Shown: positions 1 through 6,581, counted from the stretch's first letter. The stretch is DNA of 7,300 nucleotides from UBA1774 sp045628925 (GCA_045628925.1 JAZQQF010000179.1:1-7300); one strand, 5' to 3'. Notes: generated by a model from the sequence alone, not told the origin. A program made the numbers and translations.

Positions 1-1064
1 AGGTGCTGCGCGACAATGCAGCAGAGATCGCCGCCGGTGCGGGCGACGAGATTCGCCTGAAGTATATCGTAGATGTGCGGGATATGCCCGACAGTCCCTT
101 CGCCCCGCTGATGACGAAGGATTTCGCCGTGGTAGAGCAGGACCCCGATGTGGAGGTCGTCGTGGAGACCATCGGCGGCTGCGGCGTTGCGCTGCAATTC
201 ACCCGCCGCGCCCTCACAGCCGGAAAACACGTTATTACCTCCAATAAGCAGCTCGTTGCCGAGCACGGCGTTGAGCTTCTGGCTCTGGCGAAGGAGCATG
301 GCGTCAACTATTTCTTCGAAGCCAGCGTGGGCGGCGGCATTCCCCTGCTGCGCCCGCTGTTCAATGACCTGAGCGCCAATAAGATCCTTGCCATCAAGGG
401 CATCGTCAACGGCACCACCAACTATATCCTCACCGCCATGCAGCGCTCCGGCGTGGAGCTGAGCGACGCATTGCAGGAGGCCCAGCGCCTCGGCTACGCG
501 GAGGCCAATCCCGACAGCGATCTGGACGGCGTGGACGCGGCGCGGAAGGCCAGCATTCTGGCGAACCTGTCGTGGGGAAAAGAGGTCAGACCCGAGCTGG
601 TCCCCACCGAGGGCATCCGGAACGTGGCGCTGGCGGACGTGCGCAACGCGGTCGAAGCCGGCGGCGCGCTGAAGCTCATCTGCCGTCTGCTGATGGCGGA
701 GGACGGGACGCCCTACGTGTGGGTCGCGCCCCACTTCGTGCCCGGCAGCAGTATGCTCTGCCATGTGGACGAAGCCTTCAACGCGGTCATCATCACGGGC
801 AGCGCGCTGGGCGACGCCATGTTCTACGGCACCGGCGCGGGCAGCGTCCCCACCGCGAGCGCCGTCGCGGGCGATATCATCGACGCCGTGCGGCACAAGC
901 ACGCGCCCCGCGGCATAATCTGGACTGACGAGCCGATCGCCCTCGGCGATCCGGACACGCTTCCCTCCCGCTGGTTCGTGCGCTCCGGCGACAAATGGTC
1001 GCTCACGGAGGTCTGCACCGCTGCCCAGCTGGATGCGGAAGTGAAGTACCGCGTTCTCGATTGA
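1..1064 (+). CDS. hom: Homoserine dehydrogenase, 5' truncated by window edge
   Basis: Cytoplasmic NAD(P)-dependent enzyme that reduces L-aspartate 4-semialdehyde to L-homoserine, the branch point to threonine and methionine. The codon frame begins at base 3. The GTG there is probably an internal valine, since the frame is open at the edge and the roughly 20-residue N-terminal strand with the Rossmann GxGxxG is missing. Counting from base 3 (353 residues), the family signature lies at 160-182 and fits A-x3-G-Y-A-x2-N-P-x2-D-L-x-G-x-D-x3-K. E167, D178 and K182 match the spacing of the substrate-binding/catalytic Glu, Asp and Lys known from yeast (E208, D219, K223). KGIVNGTTNYIL (132-143) and GTGAGSVPTASAVAGD (276-291) are further hallmarks. 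The protein ends about 60 residues after the last motif, so the C-terminal ACT domain of many bacterial homologues (about 430 residues) is absent. lysC follows 51 bases downstream, probably co-transcribed. Confidence 0.96.
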   Translation, partial: VLRDNAAEIAAGAGDEIRLKYIVDVRDMPDSPFAPLMTKDFAVVEQDPDVEVVVETIGGCGVALQFTRRALTAGKHVITSNKQLVAEHGVELLALAKEHGVNYFFEASVGGGIPLLRPLFNDLSANKILAIKGIVNGTTNYILTAMQRSGVELSDALQEAQRLGYAEANPDSDLDGVDAARKASILANLSWGKEVRPELVPTEGIRNVALADVRNAVEAGGALKLICRLLMAEDGTPYVWVAPHFVPGSSMLCHVDEAFNAVIITGSALGDAMFYGTGAGSVPTASAVAGDIIDAVRHKHAPRGIIWTDEPIALGDPDTLPSRWFVRSGDKWSLTEVCTAAQLDAEVKYRVLD

Positions 1065-1076
1065 GCTGACGGAATA

Positions 1077-1092
1077 TCGGAGAAAGCTCCGA
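1077..1092 (+). other. Small hairpin between hom and lysC
   Basis: Six perfect base pairs (TCGGAG with CTCCGA) around a four-base AAAG loop, in the 51-base gap. No T-run follows, so it is not an intrinsic terminator. It ends eight bases before the AAGGCGGG ribosome-binding site of lysC. It could affect mRNA cleavage or translation of lysC, but it is short and may be chance. Confidence 0.3.
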
Positions 1093-1115
1093 ATCATGAT
1101 AAGGCGGGATAAAAT

Positions 1116-2324
1116 ATGCTGATCGTACAGAAATTCGGCGGTTCCTCCGTTGCGGATGCGGCAAAGCTGCGCCGCGTGGCGGGAATCATCGCAGACACCA
1201 AAAAAGCCGGTAACGACGTGGTGGTCGTGCTGTCCGCGCAGGGTGACACGACCGACGATCTCATCGCCAAGGCGCACGAGATCACCGCGAACCCCTCCAA
1301 GCGGGAAATGGATATGCTCATGGTCACCGGCGAGCAGATCTCCATCTCCCTCTGCGCCATGGCGCTGCAGGATATGGGCATTCCTGCGATCTCTCTGCTG
1401 GGCTGGCAGGTCGGTATGAAGACCAACTCCCAGTATGGCAACGCCCAGATCAAGACGCTGGACCCCGAGCGGATCCGGCGGGAGCTGGACGAGGGCAGGG
1501 TCGTGCTGGTGGCCGGTTTCCAGGGCATCAACAAGCACGACGATATGACGACCCTCGGACGCGGCGGCAGCGATACGACGGCGGTGGCCATCGCCGCGAA
1601 GATGCACGCCGACCTGTGCCAGATCTACACCGACGTGGAAGGCGTTTACACCGCCGACCCCCGCAAGGTGCCCACGGCGCGGAAGCTGGATGAGATCACC
1701 TATGATGAAATGCTGGAGCTCGCCTCCATGGGCGCGCAGGTGCTGCATAACCGCAGCGTCGAGCTTGCCAAGCGCTACGGTGTACAGATGGAGGTTCTGA
1801 GCAGCTATGTCCGCAAGCCGGGCACGATCGTAAAGGAGGTCACGAAAGGTATGGAAGAAACCAAGATCAGCGGCATCGCACGGGACGATAAGATCGCCCG
1901 CATCGCACTTGTCGGTCTGAAGGATGAGCCGGGCATGGCCGTGAAGGTGTTCCGTGTGCTGGCCAAGGAAAAGATCAACGTGGATATCATTCTGCAGTCC
2001 ATCGGCCGCAATGATACGAAGGATATCAGCTTCACCGTCGCCCGCCCCGAAATGGAGCACGCGCAGACCGCGCTGGAAGCTGCCAAGGACGTGATCGGCT
2101 ACGATCACCTGACCGTGAACGACCATGTGTGCAAGCTGAGCATCGTGGGCGCGGGCATGATCAACCAGCCGGGCATCGCCGTCATGATGTTCGAGGCGCT
2201 GGCGGATGCGCAGGTCAACATTCACATGATCTCCACCAGCGAGATCAAGATCTCCGTCCTCATCGACGTGGAGCAGGCCGACGTGGCCATGCGCGCCGTG
2301 CATCGCAAGTTCTTCGAGGAGTAA
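1116..2324 (+). CDS. lysC: Aspartate kinase (aspartokinase) with tandem ACT domains
   Basis: Phosphorylates L-aspartate with ATP to L-4-aspartyl phosphate, the first committed step to lysine, threonine, methionine and diaminopimelate; cytoplasmic. The 402 residues are the usual length for the monofunctional alpha type (Bacillus subtilis LysC has about 408). Kinase domain about 1-240: KFGGSSV at 6-12, VTGEQIS at 70-76, GRGGSDTTA at 148-156, and YTDVEGVYTADPR at 171-183. Two ACT domains follow, about 262-330 (start ALVGLKDEPGMAV) and 338-400 (start LSIVGAGMINQPGIAV); in this family they bind the feedback inhibitor, lysine and/or threonine, but which one cannot be read here. The ATG at 1116 has AAGGCGGG at 1101-1108, seven bases upstream. 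An internal start at codon 246 may give a separate ACT-only subunit. There is no room for a lysine riboswitch in the 51 bases after hom. A strong terminator follows the stop by about 20 bases. Confidence 0.98.
   Translation: MLIVQKFGGSSVADAAKLRRVAGIIADTKKAGNDVVVVLSAQGDTTDDLIAKAHEITANPSKREMDMLMVTGEQISISLCAMALQDMGIPAISLLGWQVGMKTNSQYGNAQIKTLDPERIRRELDEGRVVLVAGFQGINKHDDMTTLGRGGSDTTAVAIAAKMHADLCQIYTDVEGVYTADPRKVPTARKLDEITYDEMLELASMGAQVLHNRSVELAKRYGVQMEVLSSYVRKPGTIVKEVTKGMEETKISGIARDDKIARIALVGLKDEPGMAVKVFRVLAKEKINVDIILQSIGRNDTKDISFTVARPEMEHAQTALEAAKDVIGYDHLTVNDHVCKLSIVGAGMINQPGIAVMMFEALADAQVNIHMISTSEIKISVLIDVEQADVAMRAVHRKFFEE
1832..1853 (+). promoter_or_regulatory. lysC: Internal ribosome-binding site and ATG in lysC (predicted beta-subunit start)
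   Basis: AAAGGAGGT at 1832-1840 is a nine-base match to the anti-Shine-Dalgarno end of 16S rRNA, stronger than the site before the gene's own start. An in-frame ATG lies at 1851, codon 246, at the linker between the kinase domain and the first ACT domain. Initiation here would make a 157-residue protein (1851-2324) consisting only of the two ACT domains. B. subtilis and Corynebacterium glutamicum aspartokinases are known to be alpha/beta assemblies with beta made from an in-frame internal start, in B. subtilis at about the same codon. The gap of 11 bases from GGAGG to ATG is slightly long. Use of the site is inferred. Confidence 0.6.
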
Positions 2325-2345
2325 CAGATCTCTGTCATCTTTCTT

Positions 2346-2384
2346 CGCCGCCGGGGTGTGAAATGCATCCCGGCGGCGTTTTTT
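2346..2384 (+). terminator. Intrinsic terminator of hom-lysC
   Basis: Perfect ten-base-pair GC stem (CGCCGCCGGG at 2346-2355 with CCCGGCGGCG at 2369-2378). It can extend inward by four more pairs (two of them G-U) to a five-base loop, and six T follow at 2379-2384. It starts 22 bases after the lysC stop. The T-run is on the + strand side only, so it acts for rightward transcription. Confidence 0.95.
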
Positions 2385-2397
2385 CTGTGTTTGTTAC

Positions 2398-2486
2398 CCC
2401 CGAAAACCGCAAAATCTGTCAATTTCTTGTGGTTTTTGGGGAAGACTGCCACATGATTTTGAAGTTTTTTTCCGTGAACCCCAAAA
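2398..2486 (+). repeat. Three-part inverted repeat upstream of the M23 gene promoter
   Basis: CCCCGAAAACC (2398-2408) is complementary, with one G-T mismatch, to GGTTTTTGGGG (2431-2441). The TTTTGGGG at the end of that second block (2434-2441) is in turn an exact inverted match to CCCCAAAA (2479-2486). The middle block could pair with either partner. The array ends seven bases before the -35 element at 2493, so it may be an operator region, or part of a short transcript. The stretch 2385-2492 holds no convincing gene and is visibly AT-richer than its surroundings. Confidence 0.4.
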
Positions 2487-2492
2487 TATCTC

Positions 2493-2521
2493 TTGATTTT
2501 CTCTGCGTTTTGTAATATTAT
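2493..2521 (+). promoter_or_regulatory. Sigma-A-type promoter for the M23 gene
   Basis: -35 TTGATT (2493-2498), 17-base spacer, -10 TATTAT (2516-2521), matching the consensus at 4/6 and 5/6. Transcription would start near 2528, giving a leader of about 37 bases to the ATG at 2565. This also argues against translation from upstream ATGs at 2493 or 2520 in the same frame. Confidence 0.7.
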
Positions 2522-2564
2522 GTTACCGTTTTCAGGAGAACTTGTAACTAAGGCGGTATCCCTC

Positions 2565-3284
2565 ATGCGTTTCATGCTCAAGCTTCGTACAATTACAAAG
2601 TCCGCGGCTCTGCTGCTGGTGCTGGCGCTGCTCATCCCCGCCCTCGGCGCCGCAGCCTGCCCGTTATATACCATTTCCGGCCGTATGGCCGCGCAGGATC
2701 TGGACCTGCTGGAGGTCGAACCGGATTCCCCGATGGACGCTGTGGCGCTGTCGCTGGATGATTTCGTCCCGGTGGATGAAAGCCTCTATGTCCCCCATGT
2801 GTGGCCCGTGCGTTTCAGTGAAAACGGCCTGATCACCTCCTATTTCGGTGTGCGGGAAGACCCGTTCCTCAGCGAGGAAGCCGCCGCCGAAAATGAAGCG
2901 GCCCCCGCCGAAGGCGAGGAAGACGCCCCCGAAGGTGAAGCGGCTCCCGCCGAAAGTGTGCCCGTCGAGTTCCATGCCGGTCTCGACCTGGCCGACAAGC
3001 CGAACAGCAAGATCTATGCCGCCGCTTCCGGCGTCGTCATCGAGGCGGATTGCTCCGGCGGCTACGGGATGTATCTCCTCATCGACCACGGCAACGGCTA
3101 CACCACCCGCTATTCCCATTGCAGCAGCCTTCTCGTCGAAGTCGGCGATGAGGTGGCGCAGGGTCAGATCATCGCCACCATGGGCGCGACCGGCCGAGCG
3201 ACCGGTGTGCATCTGGACTTCCGCATCTATGTGGACGGAGAGGCCATCGACCCGCTGACTGTATTGGATGCAAGAAGCAATTGA
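2565..3284 (+). CDS. Exported M23 (LytM-like) peptidase-family protein with altered metal site
   Basis: Probable cell-wall protein; M23 members are zinc endopeptidases cutting peptidoglycan cross-bridges, or inactive scaffolds and activators. 239 residues from the ATG at 2565 (AAGGCGG eight bases upstream). Earlier in-frame ATGs lie at or before the predicted transcription start. Residues 6-31 form a signal peptide: KLRTITK, then a Leu/Ala core, then ALGAAA before C32; cleavage by signal peptidase I is likely, and the lipobox is poor. A linker leads to ITSYFGVREDPF (90-101), the usual opening of the LytM fold, then an Ala/Glu/Pro-rich insertion (about 102-135), then HAGLD with H137 and D141 (zinc ligands), YSH with H185, and GVHLDF with H216. 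The third motif is normally HxH; here the second His, a zinc ligand in LytM, is D218. Activity is therefore uncertain. Own promoter and terminator: a single-gene unit. Confidence 0.88.
   Translation: MRFMLKLRTITKSAALLLVLALLIPALGAAACPLYTISGRMAAQDLDLLEVEPDSPMDAVALSLDDFVPVDESLYVPHVWPVRFSENGLITSYFGVREDPFLSEEAAAENEAAPAEGEEDAPEGEAAPAESVPVEFHAGLDLADKPNSKIYAAASGVVIEADCSGGYGMYLLIDHGNGYTTRYSHCSSLLVEVGDEVAQGQIIATMGATGRATGVHLDFRIYVDGEAIDPLTVLDARSN
2895..2954 (+). repeat. Imperfect direct repeat coding the EAAPAE insertion of the M23 protein
   Basis: GAAGCGGCCCCCGCCGAA (2895-2912) recurs as GAAGCGGCTCCCGCCGAA (2937-2954), 17 of 18 bases identical and exactly 14 codons apart. Both encode EAAPAE. It suggests the acidic insertion grew by in-frame slippage or duplication. 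Confidence 0.65.
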
Positions 3285-3294
3285 ATCTGAACAG

Positions 3295-3327
3295 AAAAGG
3301 GTTTCTCTCCGGAGAAATCCTTTTTTT
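3295..3327 (+). terminator. Intrinsic terminator of the M23 gene
   Basis: AGGGTTTCTC (3298-3307) pairs with GAGAAATCCT (3312-3321), one G-U pair, loop TCCG. A-residues upstream (3295-3297) can extend the stem into the seven-T run at 3321-3327. It lies 10-15 bases past the stop. Confidence 0.9.
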
Positions 3328-3350
3328 ATGCAAAATATCGAAATCCGGTC

Positions 3351-3379
3351 TTGTAATTTGGCCGGTATTGTGCTAAACT
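3351..3379 (+). promoter_or_regulatory. Predicted promoter for the small membrane protein gene
   Basis: -35 TTGTAA (3351-3356), 17-base spacer, -10 TAAACT (3374-3379), with TG at 3371-3372 forming an extended -10 (TGnTAAACT). Each hexamer matches the consensus at 4/6. Predicted start near 3386, leader about 47 bases. Confidence 0.6.
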
Positions 3380-3432
3380 TCTTTCATAAACCGCGCAGTC
3401 CCGTATTACTCGTCAGTTTGGAGGTTTCTTCA

Positions 3433-3990
3433 ATGGAAATGGATACCAAGAGAATCGGCATTCTCAAGAAAGTGAACATCACGCACTTCGCTGTTGTCAT
3501 CGTCGTTGCGCTGATCTTCCTGCAGTGGCTGATGCCCTACTTCAAGTATGATCCCCGCCCCGGCAAGAAGAATGATAAGTACGAGCAGAACAGCATCTGG
3601 GGCGAGATCCTGTTCAATTATAACTTCGAGCAGCTGGAAGGCGTCATGTCCGATGAGCTGAATGTGAACGGCGAAAAGGTCTTCAAGTACATCAACCTGA
3701 AGTATCTGGGCGCGCCCGTCCTGATGATGGTGTTCGGCATCATCACCCTCTGCACCATGGGTAAAAAGAGCATCGCATTTAATCTCTGCCCGCTGCTGAT
3801 GGCGATCTGCGGCATCAAGGGCTGGTTCTTCGGCAACCTGATCCCCAGGTTCTGCAACGTGGGCGTCAGCAAGATCCTGGGCGGCGTTCTCGCCATTCTG
3901 CTTCTGATCTGCGTGATCGCGAACATCGTGTGCTGCATCATGGAGATCAAGAGCCGTCCCGCTGATTACTATCTCCCCACCATGGGCTGA
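3433..3990 (+). CDS. Small four-helix membrane protein of unknown function
   Basis: I do not recognise a family. 185 residues from the ATG at 3433, chosen because GGAGG (3420-3424) sits eight bases upstream and because the open frame before it runs back through the preceding promoter and terminator. Four hydrophobic segments: about 16-37 (THFAVVIVVALIFLQWLMPY), 91-110, 113-136 and 148-170. The N-terminus is basic (KR, KK), suggesting it stays in the cytoplasm; the hydrophilic 38-90 loop, rich in Lys, Asn and Glu, would then lie outside. The tail 171-185 is short and cytoplasmic. No catalytic motif is visible. Cysteines cluster in the last two helices (C117, C126, C141, C160, C167, C168). Own promoter and terminator, so the neighbours say little about its job. 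Confidence 0.85.
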   Translation: MEMDTKRIGILKKVNITHFAVVIVVALIFLQWLMPYFKYDPRPGKKNDKYEQNSIWGEILFNYNFEQLEGVMSDELNVNGEKVFKYINLKYLGAPVLMMVFGIITLCTMGKKSIAFNLCPLLMAICGIKGWFFGNLIPRFCNVGVSKILGGVLAILLLICVIANIVCCIMEIKSRPADYYLPTMG

Positions 3991-4005
3991 TTCTCCCGAC
4001 TTTTC

Positions 4006-4038
4006 CGGGCTGCAAGCATCGCTTGCAGCCCGCTTTTT
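4006..4038 (+). terminator. Intrinsic terminator of the membrane protein gene
   Basis: Twelve perfect base pairs (CGGGCTGCAAGC at 4006-4017 with GCTTGCAGCCCG at 4021-4032), a three-base ATC loop, then C and five T (4034-4038). It starts 16 bases after the stop codon. Confidence 0.95.
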
Positions 4039-4051
4039 GTGTCTGCTTCTC

Positions 4052-4080
4052 TTGACAAGCGCCGCTGGACGCTGTATCGT
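4052..4080 (+). promoter_or_regulatory. Promoter for the large binding lipoprotein
   Basis: Consensus -35 TTGACA (4052-4057), 17-base spacer, -10 TATCGT (4075-4080, 4/6). It lies 14 bases past the preceding terminator. Predicted start near 4087 leaves a leader of about 25 bases that contains the GGAGG ribosome-binding site. Confidence 0.75.
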
Positions 4081-4111
4081 TTTTTCGGATTCTTGTTCTG
4101 CGGAGGAACTC

Positions 4112-6538
4112 ATGACTTTTTGGAAACGTATCATCTGCCTGATCTTCGTCTGTGCGCTGCTTCTCGGCTGCGTCGGCTGTGCCGGAGCGCCGGAGGTAAG
4201 CGTGCCTTCCCCGTCGCCCACCGTCACCCCATCGCCGACGCCGACGCCGGAGCCGACGCCTGACCCCGCCACGCTGCCGCAGCCGGATTTTTACACCCTG
4301 CACCTCGCGGCGGATTCTGTCCCGCTCTGCTGGAACCCCCACCGCTGGGAATCGGAGGCGGACGGCCTCCTTCGCAGCTGCACCGTCTCCCCCCTGTTTG
4401 ACCTGCGCATGGAGGATCGCGAAAACGGGCGGCAGGCGGCGTTCGTGCCGGAAATGGCGCTGGGCATTGAGGACGTGACCGGGGAATTTGCAGCCTCGGA
4501 GCAGTTCGGCATCCTCCCGGAGGAGACGGGCCGCGTCTGGCGCATCCGTCTGAATCCGGACGCCTGCTGGAACGACGAAGCCCGCACTCCCGTCACGGCG
4601 GAGGATTATCTCTATTCCATGCAGGCTCTGCTGGACCCGGCGATGCAGAATTACCGCGCCGAAGCCTTCCTCAGCGGCCCCGCCGCGCTGGCGGGCGCTG
4701 CAGGGTATTACAATTCCGGCAGAGAGAGCATGGTCGAAAACGTCAGCGGTGAGGAAGCCGTTTATCCCTGCGCCGACTGGGTGTTCGACCGTGCGGGCGG
4801 CTGCACCGCCCCGGATGGGACGGCGCTGTATTTCGCCCTCTCCCAGCCCCTCAGCTGGCTGCAGGGGCACAGCCTGCGGGACTATTATCAGGCCGGATAC
4901 GTGCCGGAGGAGATCTACGCTGCTCTGCTGAAGCTGGCGGACAGCGACGGATATCTGCCTGTGACCGCCGAAAGCGCCGACCTGCTGTATTCCTTCACCG
5001 GCAGCGAAGCGTGGGGGCGTGAAAGCCGGGAGCGCCTCGCCTGCTATACGGTATTTCCCAAGAGCTGGCCGGAGGTGGGCTGGGATTCCGTTTCGTTCAT
5101 CAAGGAGGACGCGCTGACGCTGCTCTATGTCTGCGCCGCGCCGACCTCGGAATTTGACCTCTGCTATGCGCTGACGGTGCCGTTTCTCGTCTATCAGCCC
5201 CTGTATGAGGCCGGGAAATTCACCTATGACGGGCTGGTGTATACGGACTACGGCACTTCGCCGGAAACCGGCATGAGCTGCGGCCCCTACGTTCTCGCCG
5301 GTGTTGAAGGCACGGTCTTCACGCTGGAGCGCAATCCATCGTGGTACGGGTACGGGGACGGGCGGCACGAAAACGAGTATCAGACGGACCGCATCCAGCT
5401 GCAGGCCCAGAGCCGCGCCCGGGCGCAGGAGCGCTTCCTCGCCGGAGAACTGGAGCTGCTGGACGCGGAGACGGCGGAGTTCGGCTCGCGCCTGCTGAAG
5501 CCGGACGGATACGTTTCCCGGTTCTTCCTTGCAACGGATGCGGAGGCGCTGCAGCATCTGCAGGAGGCGGCCGGGGAAAATATCAACAAGACCTGCCTCG
5601 CAAACGCCGCTTTCCGGGAAGCCCTGTCGCTTTCCATAGACCGTTCTGCCTTCGCCGCCGAGGAAGCCTGCAGCCTGCCTGCGCTGGGGCTCATCGGCAG
5701 CGGCTATTATGATTCGCTGGCGGCGGACGCGCTTTCCCGCTACCGCGGCTCCGAAGCGGGCGCCCGCGCCCTCTGCAGCGTCTACGGCGGGAGCATCACC
5801 GGGGAAACCAGCGCGCAGGAAGCTGCCGCACGCCTCACCGGGCAGGATCTCGACCGGGCGAAACGGCTGTTCGCGCTGGCCTTCGATCAGATGCTGGAGG
5901 ACGGCAGCTGGCAGGAGGGCATGACCGTCGAGCTGCGCTGCGCCGTGGGCAGCGGGGCGCTGACGGAGACGCAGCTTCGTCAGAACGCCATCCTGCAGGA
6001 GGGTCTCGCGTCTGCTTCCGCCGGGACCGGCTTCGAGGGAAAGCTCACGGTCACCTTCTGCAGCTATCCCGACCGCTACGACGCCGTGGCCGCCGGTGAG
6101 ATCGAAATGGGCTATGGCGCATGGGGCGGCGCGCTGTTCGACCCCTATACCCTGCTCCGCTGCTACTGCGACCCCGAATTTACGCCCGTGCAGGAGGGCT
6201 GCGGCTTCGACCCCACGGCGCAGCTCCTGACGCTGCTGCTGGATGAGGAGCCGGTCACCATGACCTACTGCGAATGGTGCCGCAGCCTGCTGGACGGCGG
6301 CGAATACGCCTCTGACCCCGCTCTGCGCAGGACGATCTTCGCCAGAGTGGAGGAATCACTCCTGATGCTGCACTGCTGCATCCCCGTGACGGAAAGCTGC
6401 AGCGCGGTCTGCATCTCCCCCCGTCTCATCCCCGGCAGCTCCGTTTATGACCCCCTCTGCGGCTGGGGCGGACTTCGCGGTCTGCGCTATGCGTTCGACG
6501 ACGCGCAGTGGGCCGCCGAATGTGCGCAGCAGCCCTGA
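4112..6538 (+). CDS. Family-5 (OppA-like) solute-binding lipoprotein, cysteine-rich
   Basis: Surface lipoprotein that captures ligand, probably peptides, for an ABC importer. 808 residues from the ATG at 4112, with GGAGG at 4102-4106 (five-base gap); the frame is open upstream but reaches back into the previous terminator. Signal: FWKRIICLIFVCALLLGC, lipobox LLGC with C20 as lipid site (C23 is an alternative). Residues 29-58 are a Pro/Thr/Ser linker spanning from the membrane. Family-5 hallmarks follow: WRIRLNPDACWNDE then PVTAEDYLYSMQALLDP (143-176), GPYVLAGVEGTVFTLERNPS (391-410), AFREALSLSIDR (500-511) and YGAWGGALFDPYTLL (668-682). It is longer than classical OppA (about 540), with extra sequence around 180-330 and 690-790. 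It has 26 cysteines besides C20, eleven of them in 684-804, including CEWC (720-723) and HCC (754-756). Transcribed alone, without permease genes beside it; the next gene is a paralogue. Ligand unknown. Confidence 0.92.
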   Translation: MTFWKRIICLIFVCALLLGCVGCAGAPEVSVPSPSPTVTPSPTPTPEPTPDPATLPQPDFYTLHLAADSVPLCWNPHRWESEADGLLRSCTVSPLFDLRMEDRENGRQAAFVPEMALGIEDVTGEFAASEQFGILPEETGRVWRIRLNPDACWNDEARTPVTAEDYLYSMQALLDPAMQNYRAEAFLSGPAALAGAAGYYNSGRESMVENVSGEEAVYPCADWVFDRAGGCTAPDGTALYFALSQPLSWLQGHSLRDYYQAGYVPEEIYAALLKLADSDGYLPVTAESADLLYSFTGSEAWGRESRERLACYTVFPKSWPEVGWDSVSFIKEDALTLLYVCAAPTSEFDLCYALTVPFLVYQPLYEAGKFTYDGLVYTDYGTSPETGMSCGPYVLAGVEGTVFTLERNPSWYGYGDGRHENEYQTDRIQLQAQSRARAQERFLAGELELLDAETAEFGSRLLKPDGYVSRFFLATDAEALQHLQEAAGENINKTCLANAAFREALSLSIDRSAFAAEEACSLPALGLIGSGYYDSLAADALSRYRGSEAGARALCSVYGGSITGETSAQEAAARLTGQDLDRAKRLFALAFDQMLEDGSWQEGMTVELRCAVGSGALTETQLRQNAILQEGLASASAGTGFEGKLTVTFCSYPDRYDAVAAGEIEMGYGAWGGALFDPYTLLRCYCDPEFTPVQEGCGFDPTAQLLTLLLDEEPVTMTYCEWCRSLLDGGEYASDPALRRTIFARVEESLLMLHCCIPVTESCSAVCISPRLIPGSSVYDPLCGWGGLRGLRYAFDDAQWAAECAQQP

Positions 6539-6544
6539 GCTTTC

Positions 6545-6581
6545 AGACGCTTCCCGTTTCCAAATGGGGAGCGTCTTTTTT
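6545..6581 (+). terminator. Intrinsic terminator of the large binding lipoprotein
   Basis: AGACGCTTCCC (6545-6555) pairs with GGGGAGCGTCT (6566-6576): eleven pairs with one T-G. A ten-base loop and six T (6576-6581) follow. It starts six bases after the stop codon. Confidence 0.93.

Noticed and set aside
2129..2515. Open frame of 128 codons on the + strand over the end of lysC
   Set aside because: It overlaps lysC in another frame, reads through the terminator hairpin and lacks a ribosome-binding site or recognisable domain.
2493..2564. Upstream start of the M23 protein at 2493
   Set aside because: The ATG lies in the -35 region of the predicted promoter, has no ribosome-binding site, and would place 24 extra residues before an otherwise normal signal peptide.
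3268..3432. Extension of the membrane protein to a start at 3268
   Set aside because: It would overlap the end of the M23 gene and run through a terminator and promoter. The ATG at 3433 has a good GGAGG site.
4037..4111. Extension of the large lipoprotein to a start at 4037
   Set aside because: This start lies in the preceding terminator and upstream of the promoter; it would also bury the signal peptide. GGAGG supports 4112.
3430..4272. Open frame of 280 codons on the - strand covering the membrane protein gene
   Set aside because: It crosses the terminator and promoter between two + strand genes, is rich in His, Asp and Gln from antisense codon bias, and begins in the complement of the Pro/Thr linker.
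3947..5557. Open frame of 536 codons on the - strand, opposite the large binding lipoprotein
   Set aside because: The + strand frame has a signal peptide, lipobox, family-5 motifs, promoter and terminator. The antisense frame is Arg/Gly/Ala-rich with no recognisable domain, as GC-rich coding DNA typically produces.
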